64,000 nucleotides of DNA from Darksidea phi (Eukaryota; Ascomycota; Dothideomycetes; Pleosporales; Lentitheciaceae), in assembly GCA_030770425.1 (NCBI GenBank), contig JASJFT010000020.1:1-64000 (forward strand), written 5' to 3'. The stretch's first letter is position 1; every line of letters begins with the position of its first letter. Below, piece by piece: positions 45,070-56,807 of this stretch. Position numbers and translations under genes: made by a program. The notes beneath the pieces are model-generated. The model searched no databases and was not told the DNA's origin. It was given only the letters and a program-made list of their open reading frames with translations.

Positions 45070-46383
45070 TCAATCCGCCATACCAGTACCAGGCTCCTTG
45101 CAAGCAGGTGGTCCCTCACTAGGCTCCTTCGGCGGCTTCTTCCTCTCCCCCTCGACCTTCTTCGCTTTGACCAGCACCGGGATTACGCTTCCTGTCGGTA
45201 GAGCAAACGTCCGGTGTCCAATGGCCGCTAGGATGCTTCTTATGGCGCCAGAATGCGATGTCAGTGAAAGGAATACGCCATCGTCGTTGGCGAAGATATC
45301 GTCTAGGAACTGGGCCAAGCGGTATCTACGGGCCGAGCGTGGCTCACGGTAGTCTGCTTCCCACAACGGATCCGGCTCGGAGAAACCAGGTTCGAGCGTA
45401 ATGTGCGGGAAGGTTGTAAGAAGGTGGGAGGCGGTAGAACGCCGGTCGCAGGTGTGGACACCGAGGGCTTCTCTCAACAACTGCACATACAATCAGCGGA
45501 CCCTTGCGCTTTTCCTCACGCTCGCACACGTACCTCTTTGATTTGCGGCTTATACGGCTTATCCTTAGGGAGTTCAAGTCCTTTGAAACTAAGGTCGGCG
45601 GTTTCGATAGTTCTCGTTAATGGACTGACATAATACGTCTCGGGCGGCGGTATACCCTTCGGTAGCATTTTCTCCCACAGACCGTGTACGTCTTTAGCTT
45701 GGCCTTGACCTATCTCTGTAAGGTTGGCGTCGGACCAAATAATACCGTCTGCGCCGTCGAGCATAGACCAGTAGCACTGCCATGCTGTTAGTCTTTACAT
45801 ATGCCAGGTCGTCAGATATAGCAAAGGGGAAAAACCTACGTCCCAAGCCTTAGTCCCGTACTTCGTTTCCGCCACATTATGCCACCCTTGTCCATGCCTT
45901 TCTAAAAACAGCACCTTCACACTTTCTCCCTCGCTGCTTTGCTCGTCCAGCGATCGTACAAATGACTCGAATCGCTGCCATTGGCCTAGCTCCTCGCTAT
46001 CATCCCCATCAGTATCGTAACTTCTTCCTATCAGGCCAAACTCTTGTTTGATCTATGCTTGTAAGCTGCTGCTCTAGATGAACAGATAATCTAACGGGAA
46101 AGCTTACAAAATCAAACTTTACATCATCTGTGTCTGCCTCGGACTGTTTGAAGTACCCCTTCAACACCTCATACTCAAAATGGAAATCCCTGGGGGGCTC
46201 TGGCACCGGAATAACCGTCGAACTATGCATGATGTAAAACAACACCACAACCGTAAATACGCAGACTACAGCTCTGTATTAAATAAGCAGAGGCAGAGTA
46301 CAGAAGCAAGAGGACACATACCGACGTCTATCAACGCTGAAACGTTGAAGATAGTGGTTTCGGTGTGTTGGTCTAATCTGCAT
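45070..46383 (-). CDS. Membrane-anchored histidine phosphatase (phosphoglycerate-mutase-like), 364 aa
   Basis: Five exons: 46383..46322, 46273..46108, 46052..45840, 45776..45534, 45480..45070, all joins in frame. Residues ~21-37 (RAVVCVFTVVVLFYIMHSS) form a single N-terminal membrane anchor after a basic head (MQIRPTHRNHYLQRFSVDRR), suggesting a type II membrane protein. The catalytic RHG motif is in VLFLERHGQGWHNVAE with His about residue 129. ETYYVSPLTRTIETA is the second conserved block, and LTSHSGAIRSILAAIGH carries the second active-site His. The C-terminus is Lys/Pro rich. Substrate unknown; the family includes mutases and phosphatases of sugar phosphates or proteins. An earlier in-frame ATG (46458) would add a second hydrophobic stretch; I prefer 46383. 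Confidence 0.85.
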
Positions 46384-46851
46384 ACCCAATGGAGATCGGC
46401 ACCATTGCAGGAGGTAGAATATAAGAGCGAGTGGATATGTTACGAAGACGAGGGACATAAGGCTCAGAGGTTGGGCGTTTGAGCGAACCCCACCATTGCG
46501 GAACTGGGCCAATCATGATCGTTGAAACAACCTCATGCAGCTAGGTAACCGCAACGATGAGTGGCCTTGATGGACTGGCTGCATTATTGGATGTAGGAAT
46601 ATAACGCCATCTATACAGTTGACTTCTCGATTATCTTCCCAGCCTCTGAGGAGACTGGTGGATCAGAACACATGAATATCAAGCAACAATTAGATTGAGC
46701 TTTAGTCTACCGAGACCCTACCCCCGCCATGTTCTGTCGAAAAGCCTCTCAGAAGCATCCACAGTCCCTAGAGGTGATATGAAAGAACCCCACCACCGTA
46801 ACGCCGTTGCATGCATGCATCATTTCAATGCCATAGAACAGCACCATCACA

Positions 46852-48021
46852 TTACAAGTTGGCTTGCGCCTGCAACTGCTCCCTCTCCACTTCGTACAGG
46901 AAGTCAAAGTATGGCTTGTCAAAGTGATGCACACGCACGTATCCGTCCTCTCCTCCACTGCAGTATCCGGTACCTTGGGGGTGCACAGCGACGTAATTGA
47001 GCGGACCGAAGTGTCCCCTCACGCGGCCAATCTCCTCGCAGAAGATCTTGTGGTAGAAGCGGGCCTCGAACTTTCCTTGACGTGCGCTCGTGGTTGTGAC
47101 ATCCATGGCAGCCTGTCCACCTCCGAGGATAACGTAATCTTTGACCGTGGTAATGGCAGCGCTGTTTAGCGGGGTGTCGGTGGTATACGACTTGAGGACT
47201 TCGAGGCTGTCTGCGGCGGAGATCTTGGGAACGAATTAGTACCTGTACCTCCAAAAGCAATGAGACTGTATACCTTGGCTGTCTTGTCTTTCGAGGCGGT
47301 GATAAAGTACGTCCGATCGGGAGCCCATTGAAGGTCGGTGACTACAAGTGTAAGTGTGGTTCGATTAGACGAGAAGTAAAAGAGCATACTCAGCATGTCT
47401 GGCTCATGTACCTGAGTGTTGTACAATAGCTCTCCGGTCTTAGCGTCCCACTGCGACACAGTACCATCCTCATGTCCAGAGATGATGTAGTACGCCAGGT
47501 AGCTGAAGCCCGCGACGGTAGGCTTGCTATCCTCGCACACTATCCTCAAAGCCTGCTCGTCCGTCTGCTCTGCCTCCGGATCGGGGTTGATCTCGTAGAC
47601 GACAATCGTACCGAGGTGACCCGATCGCTTCTCCGTCACGCCGAGCAGCAGCCTGCCGTCCGCCGAAAATTCGACGCGCTTGATCGATGTCGGAAAGTCC
47701 CATGTCTTGAGCAGCTTGCCCGTCTTGACCTCCCATAACCGCATTGTGTTGTCTGCACCGCCGGTCGCAAGAAGTGTGGAGGTGGGGTCGACATCGACAG
47801 TCCAGAGGGCGCCCTGGTGGCCGTGGTAGGTTCCTAACCGTTCGCCATTGTGGGAGACTGTGAAGCATAAGTAAAGGAAGCCAAGCGGGGTCCAAGCCAA
47901 GGTACTGACACCATGCGCACACGACGTGATCTTTTGAGACTGAGAAAATGATGTCGCCATCGGGGTTGTATTTTACTTGGGTGAGCGCGCGCTCATGCCC
48001 TGAGAGGAGAATGGGTCTCAT
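46852..48021 (-). CDS. tif34: Translation initiation factor eIF3 subunit i, 339 aa
   Basis: WD40 subunit of the eIF3 complex, which binds the 40S ribosome. Exons 48021..47910, 47857..47390, 47341..47274, 47223..46852; introns are 48-52 nt and in frame. Starts [20 protein letters not shown], the usual beginning of this subunit. WD repeats include [20 protein letters not shown] (across intron 1), [40 protein letters not shown] (across intron 2) and [20 protein letters not shown] (across intron 3). The C-terminal blade ends [19 protein letters not shown]. Length matches family (about 340). The gene starts about 925 bases from the divergent plus-strand SH3/J-like gene. Confidence 0.96.
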
Positions 48022-48945
48022 GTTGTTGTATCGGCAGAGTAGGGAAGTCGGAGGGTGGTGGCGGGGGGTGTGGTTTTATGGAATTTCGCTATGGCTTCTG
48101 CACCAACGTCTTGGTGGTGGAGTGGGCGGCGAGCAAGCGCTAGTGCCGCCTTCGGCTAGCCTCAGCCATATCGCATCAATCCCAAGTGTTGACGCACGGT
48201 GAACTTCGACTCATCTTTCACCACTGTCCTTGAACGGTGACGACCAGCGAGACAGCCTATTGTCGTTATGACTCTTATGAGGACCCAGGTTTGCTTATAC
48301 GAGAGCCCGACCTTCTCAAGTAGTCTGCCGGGCGTGCTGTGAGTCACCAGTGGAAATGCTTGTGAACGACTCGTCCAGGCTCATCACTTTTCCATGGATT
48401 GTGAATCCCGATCGCTATTGGTGCCTTCTGAGCAAGTTGTCATTTCTTTTGTGTCATTCGAGTTTTCTTTGGTTGGGTAGTCTTTCGTGCTTCATCTCTA
48501 AGTGCTCAATTCAAGTTTCGATCCAAAGGATTTGTCTTTTATAAGTCTGTTTGCAAATACCCTCTCTAGATTACATCATCGCTACTTCTTTTTTTCCGAG
48601 ACACCGTCATTCCTGAGGGTATTCCCTGTGCTGGACACTTACTCACTTTCCGTGATGTGTCTCAACACAGTAATCTTTCCAACAACTACAAACTTGACAC
48701 ACCGAATAGACTAATGCTGTAATATGCTGGACCGGATGTTCAGTATTGATATGCTCCGTCTCGTTAAGCGATCTGATAAGGTGCGTCATCGGACAAGATG
48801 TCAGGTCTTGGCGCGACGATGAGGTTTTCCCCGCAGCAACACCTGCCTCACCTACGATCCGCCGACCCCTCAACTGACGTCCTGCTGGACCGGTCAAGTT
48901 CATCCAGAGACCCAGAGGACCAGTTTTGTAGGACCCACCAGCGCA
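48022..48945. promoter_or_regulatory. Bidirectional promoter region
   Basis: About 920 bases between the eIF3i start (minus) and the start of the SH3/J-like gene (plus). No gene of its own. No clear TATA box seen. Confidence 0.45.
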
Positions 48946-50528
48946 ATGGCTCTCGCCACCCCGGCCAAGGCCGTCGACATTTCCGCAGCACTCACTCAGC
49001 TTGAGCCCCTCGGCACAGATGAGTACTTCATCGCCTTCGGCTCATCAGGCAGGCAGTTCTGCGGGACGCCGAATGGCTACTCTGCGTGAGCACCTCAGGA
49101 CAATCCGATGTTGGTTTGTAGAGAAGTCTAACTCAAGGACAGCGCGCAGTTGCCACCCAGAGTGGTGACTGATCTTCTCAGCGGACAAGTTAAGAAGGTG
49201 AGATGGGCCTCGTTCGGCGGCAGCCATGCGAGTTCGTACTTCTTTGCGTACGAGATGAAGGACGGCAGCCCCGGTCATCGCGCTGGCAAAGCCATCCCCT
49301 CCACAATTCGGCCATTCTTGGAGTTCGCTTCTCAGGTATCATTCGAGCTAGCTTCTACTCTATGTGTGCAGCTAGGTGCCAACAGGTCTTGGGTCGCTTG
49401 GGCGGGCAACCTGTGGGCTTGCAGGAAGGTGCCACCAGCGCTGCAAGCGGCACTTTGTCAGCTCAGCTCAGACCACTACGAAGACGAAAATGGCTTGAAA
49501 GGTGCTCTCAAATCTGGTGCTCTTACGAATGTTGCGTGGCACGATAACGGGAGCTACTACGTGAAGAGCGGTGGGCATATTTGGAGCTTCGAGTCGGCTG
49601 CTATCCGACTAGGATGGAATAACCTGTGGGGCGGCCTGCAGCCCGTCATGCAAAATGAGCCTACGGATCTTGCAGTATGTTTGCATACTTTGTTGACGTT
49701 GGCAGAGGCTAATTACAGCAGTATGTCGCCATCGACCCGCACTCATCCACCGGCGACTCATTTGCTTTCATCATGAAGAAACAGCCAGGTAGAGAGCCTG
49801 ATTTCGTTGTGCGATTCGAACCGGAAGATATAGTCTCTCGACTGCCACCACCCAAGGATGTAAACATTGAGCCTACTGAGAAGATCGAGCCTGCGCAGCG
49901 TGCGGGTTCGGGAACACGTCGCCAGGCCCTCAACGTCACAAAGCCTCCCGACGGCCCTCAGATTTATCGATGGGCATTCAGCAAGCGCGGAGGTCGCTCG
50001 CACCCGAGGGACTTGTGGGAGCTTGATCTCAAGAAAGGAGAACGCGTCAAAGTGCTCGAAGAGAAGGGCAAGGACTGGTTCATTGTTCAGAATATGCGTG
50101 GTTTGAAGGGCTACGCACATGGCACTTGGCTGGATTTCAGGGAGCTTCGCGCACATGTCGATCCACGAGAGGCCTATGCGCGCTGGACAACGGATACAGA
50201 GAGGTGGCTGCAGCTTGGGGCAGTTCGCACCTTTTTGAGACTGTCCCATTATATGGATGCTTGCGCGAAGGACATCTGCAAGCCTCTTAAGCAAGAGGCC
50301 ATTGGCATCTGTGCTCACGATCTACACGAACTACTCCGTGGCAGCGGCCAGTACTCGCTAGAATTCCTCAAGGCGCAGAGGAACCGCTACCATCCAGACA
50401 AGTTCGCACGCTACTGCCATCCAGAGCACAAGGAGGAGCTGAAGGCCAGGGCTCAAGCACTTTTCGTGTTGTTCGGGGTCCTGATGGATTGGTTGGAGAA
50501 TCCCACACAGGACGGAAACGTTGGCTGA
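48946..50528 (+). CDS. SH3-like and J-like two-domain protein, 493 aa
   Basis: Exons 48946..49085, 49143..49674, 49719..50528 (introns 57 and 44 nt). The first ~215 residues form a conserved-looking region of unknown kind (FIAFGSSGRQFCGTPNGYSA, then SYFFAYEMKDGSPGHRAGKA, then GHIWSFESAAIRLGWNNLWG). A beta-rich segment at about residues 310-360 (LWELDLKKGERVKVLEEKGK, DWFIVQNMRGLKGYAHGTWL) matches the SH3 fold pattern. Residues about 430-490 (FLKAQRNRYHPDKFARYCHP, then ELKARAQALFVLFGVLMDWL) resemble the C-terminal half of a J domain and contain the HPD tripeptide (50391-50399) that activates Hsp70. The long N-terminal J-domain helix is weak, so activity is uncertain. No signal peptide or membrane segment. 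The stop is a TGA at 50526, followed in the same frame by an open Cys-rich stretch, described separately. Confidence 0.72.
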
Positions 50529-50822
50529 GTGAGGAGATTTCTGGAGGTACCCCTCGTGGCGTCGGACAACAAAGTTTGCACATGGTCCGGCAACTGCAAC
50601 TACATTGGAAACTCGACGGGTTGTAACGGATGTTGCTTGTGGCCTGGAATCAACGGTAGGAATAGGTGCTGGGCTGGAAGCTTTATAATTGGGCGGTGCG
50701 CTAATGCCGAATTCGGGCAACTGAAAAATTTGGTGCATGGGCTTACACACGAGCTAGAGATGGATGGTTCCGTCACATCTCAGATGTTAGGGAGCTCCTC
50801 AGACCCCAATATGGGCAATTGA
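50529..50822 (+). other. In-frame Cys-rich open stretch after the SH3/J-like stop
   Basis: Directly after the TGA at 50526-50528, the same frame stays open for 97 codons without an ATG until inside. It reads CTWSGNCNYIGNSTGCNGCC and then a further two Cys, seven Cys in about 45 residues. This could be a chance frame, a translational read-through extension, or a 3' exon of a longer isoform. The TGA is followed by GTG, not the CTA that promotes read-through in fungi. Confidence 0.25.
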
Positions 50823-51067
50823 TTATACCCTCGTGTTCTTCAGCGCCAGCCTTGTCTGTACGTAATTGACGCGCGATTTCGACGCGGTGGCGGCATCGAA
50901 AAAGAGTTGGCGCTTCCGGCGAGGTCACAGCGTCCTCAAGGATAGTCCAGCCATGTCTTGAGTCACCGAAACTCGGTCGAACCAAAGTTTATTGAACTGA
51001 CAAAATTTCTGTGCGACGTCTTCGCTCTGGATTTGTTGGACGCTTTTGGCAGCTGGGTCATGCTGCG

Positions 51068-54000
51068 ATGAGGCTGCGTCCGATATCGTTTCCGCTACCT
51101 GCGGGAGCTACCCCGCTGACCGCAACAATAATATTTCGCCCACCACAGCCATATGTTTTTGGCCGGGCCACTGTACGACAACTTTCCACCAGTCAGCCCA
51201 AAATGACTGCTACCAAGATCGACGGGACGGCCATTGCCCGCAGCATTCGCGAGCGCTTGAGTGCGCAAATCAAGAAGCGACAGGAGACTAATCCAAGATA
51301 TAAGCCGTCGTTGAAGATTATCCAGGGTGAGCAGCTCTCACAGCTATATGGAGGCATGGGCTAATATCGTTGTAGTCGGAGATAGGTCAGACTCGAGTAC
51401 GTTGCATAGTGCGGGCAGCTATAACATCAATTGACGCGGAGCAGGTACCTATGTGCGCATGAAGCTGAAGGCCGCCGAAGAAGTAAGCAGTCTCTCATCC
51501 CGCTCGTCCCAACTCCGCTGATATCGGTCTGAGGCCAACATCGACTGCGAACTCGTCAAGTACTCCGAAGACATCAGCGAACCCGAGCTGCTGCAGGCCA
51601 TCTACACGTACAACAACACGCCCGCCGTCCACGGCATCCTCGTCCAGCTGCCCCTCCCTAAGCACATTTCCGAGCACGCAATAACGTCGGCGGTCGCCGA
51701 CGAGAAGGATGTGGACGGATTCGGAGTTTCAAGCATTGGCGAGCTAGCCAAGCGCGGCGGGAACCCACTATTCACACCGTGCACACCCAAGGGGGTCATG
51801 GTGCTGCTGCAAGAGTCTGGCGTTGACATAAAGGGAAAGAACGCAGTTGTTCTGGGAAGAAGCGACATCGTTGGCAGCCCTGTGAGCCATCTGCTCAAGA
51901 ACGCCGATGCGACCGTCACCGTATGCCATTCGAAGACAACGAACCTACCGGATATCGTCAAGCAGGCTGATATTGTCGTGGCAGCTATTGGGTCTGCTAG
52001 GTTTGTTAAGGGCGATTGGATCAAGCCCGGCGCTGTCGTCATCGATGTCGGCACCAACTACATTCCAGACTCGACGAAGAAGTCGGGACAGAGGCTGGTT
52101 GGCGATGTGGACTTTGAACAGGTTGTCGAGGTGGCCTCCCAGATCACACCCGTCCCCGGAGGTGTAGGACCTATGACGATAGCCATGCTTTTGCAGAACC
52201 TTGTCGACTCAGCAGATGCCACATTCGACAGGCAGAAGGCCCGACACATTACGCCACTTCCTCTGAAGCTTGAGGATCCGGTGCCGTCAGATATTGCTGT
52301 CTCCAGGAAGCAGCGCCCCAAGCCAATTACATATATTGCAAAGGAGGTGGGCATTATGGAACACGAGTTGGAACCGTACGGCGCTTCGAAAGCGAAGGTG
52401 GACCTCTCTCTACTAAAGCGACTAGAGCATCGTCAGAATGGCAAGTATGTTCTCATCGCTGGAATCACGCCAACCCCGCTAGGAGAAGGGAAGTCAACTA
52501 CAACGATCGGCGTTGCACAAGCACTGGGTGCTCATCTCGGACGAATATGCTTCGCCAATGTGCGACAACCCAGCATGGGCCCTACGTTTGGCATTAAGGG
52601 TGGCGCTGCAGGAGGCGGTTACAGTCAGGTCATCCCCATGGATGAGTTCAATCTCCACCTTACCGGAGATATTCACGCCATCACCGCAGCAAACAACCTA
52701 CTTGCTGCCGCTATTGAGACGCGCATGTTTCACGAGAGCACGCAGAAGGACGGCCCTCTGTACAAGCGACTTGTGCCGGTCAAAAAGGGCAAGCGGGAAT
52801 TCCTGCCGGTCATGTCCCGCCGTTTGAAGAAGCTCGGCATTGACAAGACAAACCCGGATGAACTTACCGAGGAAGAGATCCGCAAGTTTGCGAGGTTGGA
52901 CATTGATCCCGAAACCATAACCTGGCGCCGCGTTCTCGATGTCAATGACAGGCATCTGAGACAGATAACCGTCGGCCAAGCACCGACTGAGAAAGGCCAC
53001 ACGCGTGAGACTGGCTTCGACATCTCAGTCGCTAGTGAATGCATGGCCATCCTCGCACTCAGCAACGATCTGGCTGACATGAGGGAGCGTCTGGGTCGCA
53101 TGGTTGTTGCCAGCTCTCGTAGCGGTGACCCTGTGACGTGCGACGACATTGGCGCTGGAGGCGCCTTGACTGCGCTTCTCAAAGATGCCATCAAGCCAAA
53201 CATGATGCAGACCCTTGAGGGTACACCGGTCTTTGTCCACGCTGGTCCCTTTGCTAACATTAGTATCGGAGCGTCATCAGTGCTCGCAGACAAGCTTGCC
53301 CTCAAGCTTGCGGGCACTGAGCCTGACGAAGACCACGAAGAAAAGGCAGGCTTCGTTGTCACCGAAGCCGGCTTTGACTTCACTATGGGCGGAGAGCGCT
53401 TCTTCAATATCAAATGTCGATCGTCCGGCCTCGTACCTGACACCGTCGTCATCGTCGCCACAGTGCGAGCGTTGAAGACCCACGGTGTGGAACCAGAAGG
53501 TGCTCCAGACGCAAAGCCTAAGGATGACTTTGGAGCCGAAGACACCGATCTTCTCCGGAAAGGGTGTGTCAACCTCAAGAAACAAATCTCCAATGCCAAA
53601 TCCTACGGTGTACCCGTCGTCGTAGCCATAAACCGCTTCTCAACCGACACTCAAGCTGAAATTGACGTCATCAAAGAAGAAGCTCTTGCCGCAGGTGCAG
53701 AAGACGCCATCCCCGCCAACCACTGGGCTGAAGGTGGCAAGGGCGCCGTCGACCTCGCCAAAGGCATCATCGCCGCGTCCTCCAAGCCCAAGCCCGACTT
53801 CAAACTCTTGTACGACCTTGACGGCTCAGTCCATGAGCGCATCGAAGCAATCGGAAAGCGTATGTACGGCGCGGAGAAGGTTGAGTTCTCGGAGCTGGCG
53901 CAAAAGAAGGTCGATATGTATGTCAAACAGGGATTGGGGAACTTGCCTATCTGTGTGGCGAAGACACAGTATTCCCTAAGCCATGATCCTGCTCTCAAGG

Positions 54001-54173
54001 GTGCGCCGACGGGATTCACGGTTCCCATCCGTGATGTCAGGATGGCGGCTGGTGCTGGATACCTGTATGCACTTGCGGCGGATATCCAGACCATTCCGGG
54101 GTTGCCTACCGCACCGGGATACCTGAATGTTGATGTGGATCCGGTGACAGGCGAGATTGATGGGCTGTTCTAG
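51068..54173 (+). CDS. C1-tetrahydrofolate synthase, trifunctional, 985 aa
   Basis: Carries methylenetetrahydrofolate dehydrogenase/cyclohydrolase and formyl-THF synthetase activities for purine and one-carbon metabolism (yeast Ade3/Mis1 type). Exons 51068..51326, 51376..51396 (21 nt), 51445..51482 (38 nt), 51534..54173, all in frame. Residues 1-45 are a basic, hydroxylated mitochondrial leader (MRLRPISFPLPAG ... RQLSTSQPK). Met46 (ATG 51203) starts the conserved enzyme and could give a cytosolic form. Dehydrogenase/cyclohydrolase signatures are YNNTPAVHGILVQLPLPKH, DVDGFGVSSIGELAKRG, GRSDIVGSPVSHLL and PGGVGPMTIAML. The synthetase P-loop TPTPLGEGKSTT lies near residue 420, and PGLPTAPGYLNVDVDPVTGE is near the C-terminus. 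Length is usual for the full enzyme. Confidence 0.96.
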
Positions 54174-55099
54174 AAACCGTTAGGAGGTCCTTTTTTAGAA
54201 TGGGTCCGGCGTTGCTAGCGAAAGCATGGACTTGTGGGATGAGCATTCAACATTTCAAGCGTTCACAACATCTAGATAGACGCAGGCTTATACTGCGGGC
54301 TTTGCGGCTGTTTCAACACTTTCATGTGCTTTCCAAGGGAAAGCGTAGATATATAGATAGCTTTAATGCTACGACGATCATACCGCACTTGTTTTCCTAG
54401 CGCGTAGCGGAGTATAGTTCACGTGTATCTATTATTGGGGAGGAAAGGAACGGTGCGGGATTGGTATGGCGCGATTTCAGTTCCCTGAACGTTGTCAATG
54501 CAAAGTTCTTAGTGACGTTGCGTGATATTGTGCTTGCGATAGAGACAAACAACCTAAGATGTGGTTGGATGGAGACTGAGGACGTCAGACTCAATGGAAA
54601 AGGTTAGGGTAGCTTTGGTTTCCTGCTGGCGGGATGGTTCGGCCTGAGACATGAGGCTAGGATCGAGCTCCATGATCGATGGTGGGGCTGGATGGCATTC
54701 TCCTTTTTCGTCATGCCTTGTAAACGCCTTTGCTGGGGGGCGCTCGCCGATCGCCGATACTAAGCAATCGTGCATCAACTTTCCGCCCTCTCCCTACCAT
54801 CCGCCAACTTGCCGACATGCTCTTAAAAGAGGACAAAAATGGCGGAGACAATGCAATAGACTAGACTCTCGGTGGCGGTTAGTCCACGGATGCCTGGAAG
54901 TGTATGCTCAAAGCCCAGGGCACTACAGATTACGAGTTGAAGACGAAGGGGTGGATTAGCGCGCACATGACGCGCTAGTGTATCGATAACGAAATGAACC
55001 CCTCTTGCGGCCCAGTTCCCCTCCTTGCCCTACTCTCCGCAGTGCTTCTCTCACCGGAGGCCATCTCCGGCCGAATAGAAGGGGAGTCGCTTCTGCTCC
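54174..55099. other. Intergenic, nothing recognised
   Basis: About 925 bases downstream of C1-THF synthase. Frames below about 100 codons only. Includes the 3' region of C1-THF synthase and the promoter of the F-box gene. Confidence 0.45.
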
Positions 55100-56807
55100 A
55101 TGTCTTTTTCTCGAACTAAAAAGCGCAAAACTTGTCACTTCCGAACTGTGTCCAAAATGCATCGCCCGATAGAAACCGAGCTGGCGGCCACACCTCCAGG
55201 CCTCTTATCCCTTGCCGATGAACTACTCCTCGCCATTATTGATCAGGTCGATTCAAAAGAAGCACTCTGTAACCTCACTGCTTCCTGTCTCCGCTTACGG
55301 AGTTTGGCCGAACCCTATATCTGGCGGTCTTTACTTGTCACCAACGGCAATTATGCTCGCCGCATCGCTGCCGCCCTTGACAGCCGGGAATCTCGCCCAT
55401 CATACGTTCATGAACTTTCCATTCGCTATTCCGATTCCCAAAGAGAAGGGATCGAAGAGCTTAACCATTTCATCGGCTTGATGGAAAAGCTTCGCCACCT
55501 GACTATCGAATCGCCATGTCCTAACAACTCTGAGTGGGCGCTGAACACGCACTTTGACGGCTCTACAAGAATAGACTATCGCACACTCCTCGAGGCCTCT
55601 GTGTACCCCCGAGCTGGCGTAGCGCCTGCATTGCCAATGCTGCAATCTCGTAAGCACCGAATGCTCTTTGTAACTTCTTCAACTGACTTCGCCAGTCACA
55701 CTTCATGGCCACGGTCCTGATGATAGCAAGTTCATCTTTGGTCGGTCTGCGGTCATGTTCTTCCATCCGACCCTGCGACGCATTACGCTTTCTTGCACCA
55801 ACTTCGAGGCGCATATCACGCATGCCAGCATTCCACCTGAAAAGAAGAGGTCCACGCCACTCCAGTCTCTCACATTGATCGAGTGTAATGTGAACGTCAA
55901 GTTCCTTGATGTCATCCTCAGTCTCCCCAAAGCACTCAAGGAGCTGGATATTGGTGAACGTCTCCATGTCTTCCCTGAATGCATACCATCCTCGGACCCA
56001 ACCACGCGAACGTCCCACCCTCTCTTCATGCGCGCTCTTGCACGTCAAGCGGACTCACTGGAACGGCTTTCTCACATCGGTGGCAGTGTTGCACACATAC
56101 TTCACCGCCATGCTGATGACCTCGGCCCTGGCAGATTGCGCCGTCTCAAAAGCCTCAAATTCCTCGAGCTAGGCATGGAATCGAGCATCTGGGACCATCT
56201 TGAACGGAACGATTATCCGGATACTCTTGAGACTCTGAAGGCCACTGATGCCTCGTGGGCCAATAGCAGGCCGCCTTCAGAGGTGTTCCTTCGTTATTAC
56301 CCTTTCAAAATACTCAGACGCTGTAGCGACGTCATCGAACGCATGGCCCGAGCCGTGGACCTAGACATCTGTTTCACCGATGCAGACTGCGAGACACACT
56401 TTACCTCTATGCCAACTGACAACGATACCCTCCCAACGTCACTTCGCAGACCCATCCGCACTCCTGTATACAGGCTTGCGAGAACGCTCGGCCTAGGCGC
56501 GCGTCTTCGTCTTTTTGTCAATAAATTCTCTACCTATAGAACATTCATCCCTCCTTATATGTACGGCGAGGAAGTACCAAAGGAAGTGCAGTTTTATGAC
56601 TCAACAGACTTTTGGCGGTTTAGTGGGATGAACATGCGGCCCGTGGACGATGAGGATTTCCACGCCGACGTGCTGAAGAGGTCCCGGCTGGTCTGTCGAG
56701 AGTGTGTGAAAAATGGTCGAGAGTGCTTTAACGGAGGAGATGGCTCAGGTTGCGTTGATTGCGAAACTCGGCTGAGAATGTGTGTGTATGATGAGTCTGG
56801 AGCTTGA
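55100..56807 (+). CDS. F-box protein with C-terminal Zn2Cys6-type cluster, 553 aa
   Basis: Exons 55100..55649 and 55696..56807, joined by a 46-nt phase-1 intron giving PMLQSLTLHGHGPDDSKFIF. The N-terminal F-box is at about residues 35-85 (LLSLADELLLAIIDQVDSKE, then CLRLRSLAEPYIWRSLLV), the module that binds Skp1 in SCF ubiquitin ligases. The middle is leucine-rich with LRR-like strands (LTLIECNVNVKFLDVILSLP). The last 40 residues have six cysteines at 517, 520, 527, 536, 539 and 546, spacing C-x2-C-x6-C-x8-C-x2-C-x6-C, which is the fungal Zn2Cys6 binuclear cluster pattern normally found at the start of transcription factors. The first ATG at 55100 gives a basic start; an ATG at 55157 (MHRPIETELA) is an alternative start, giving 534 aa. 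Substrate and role unknown. Confidence 0.82.
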
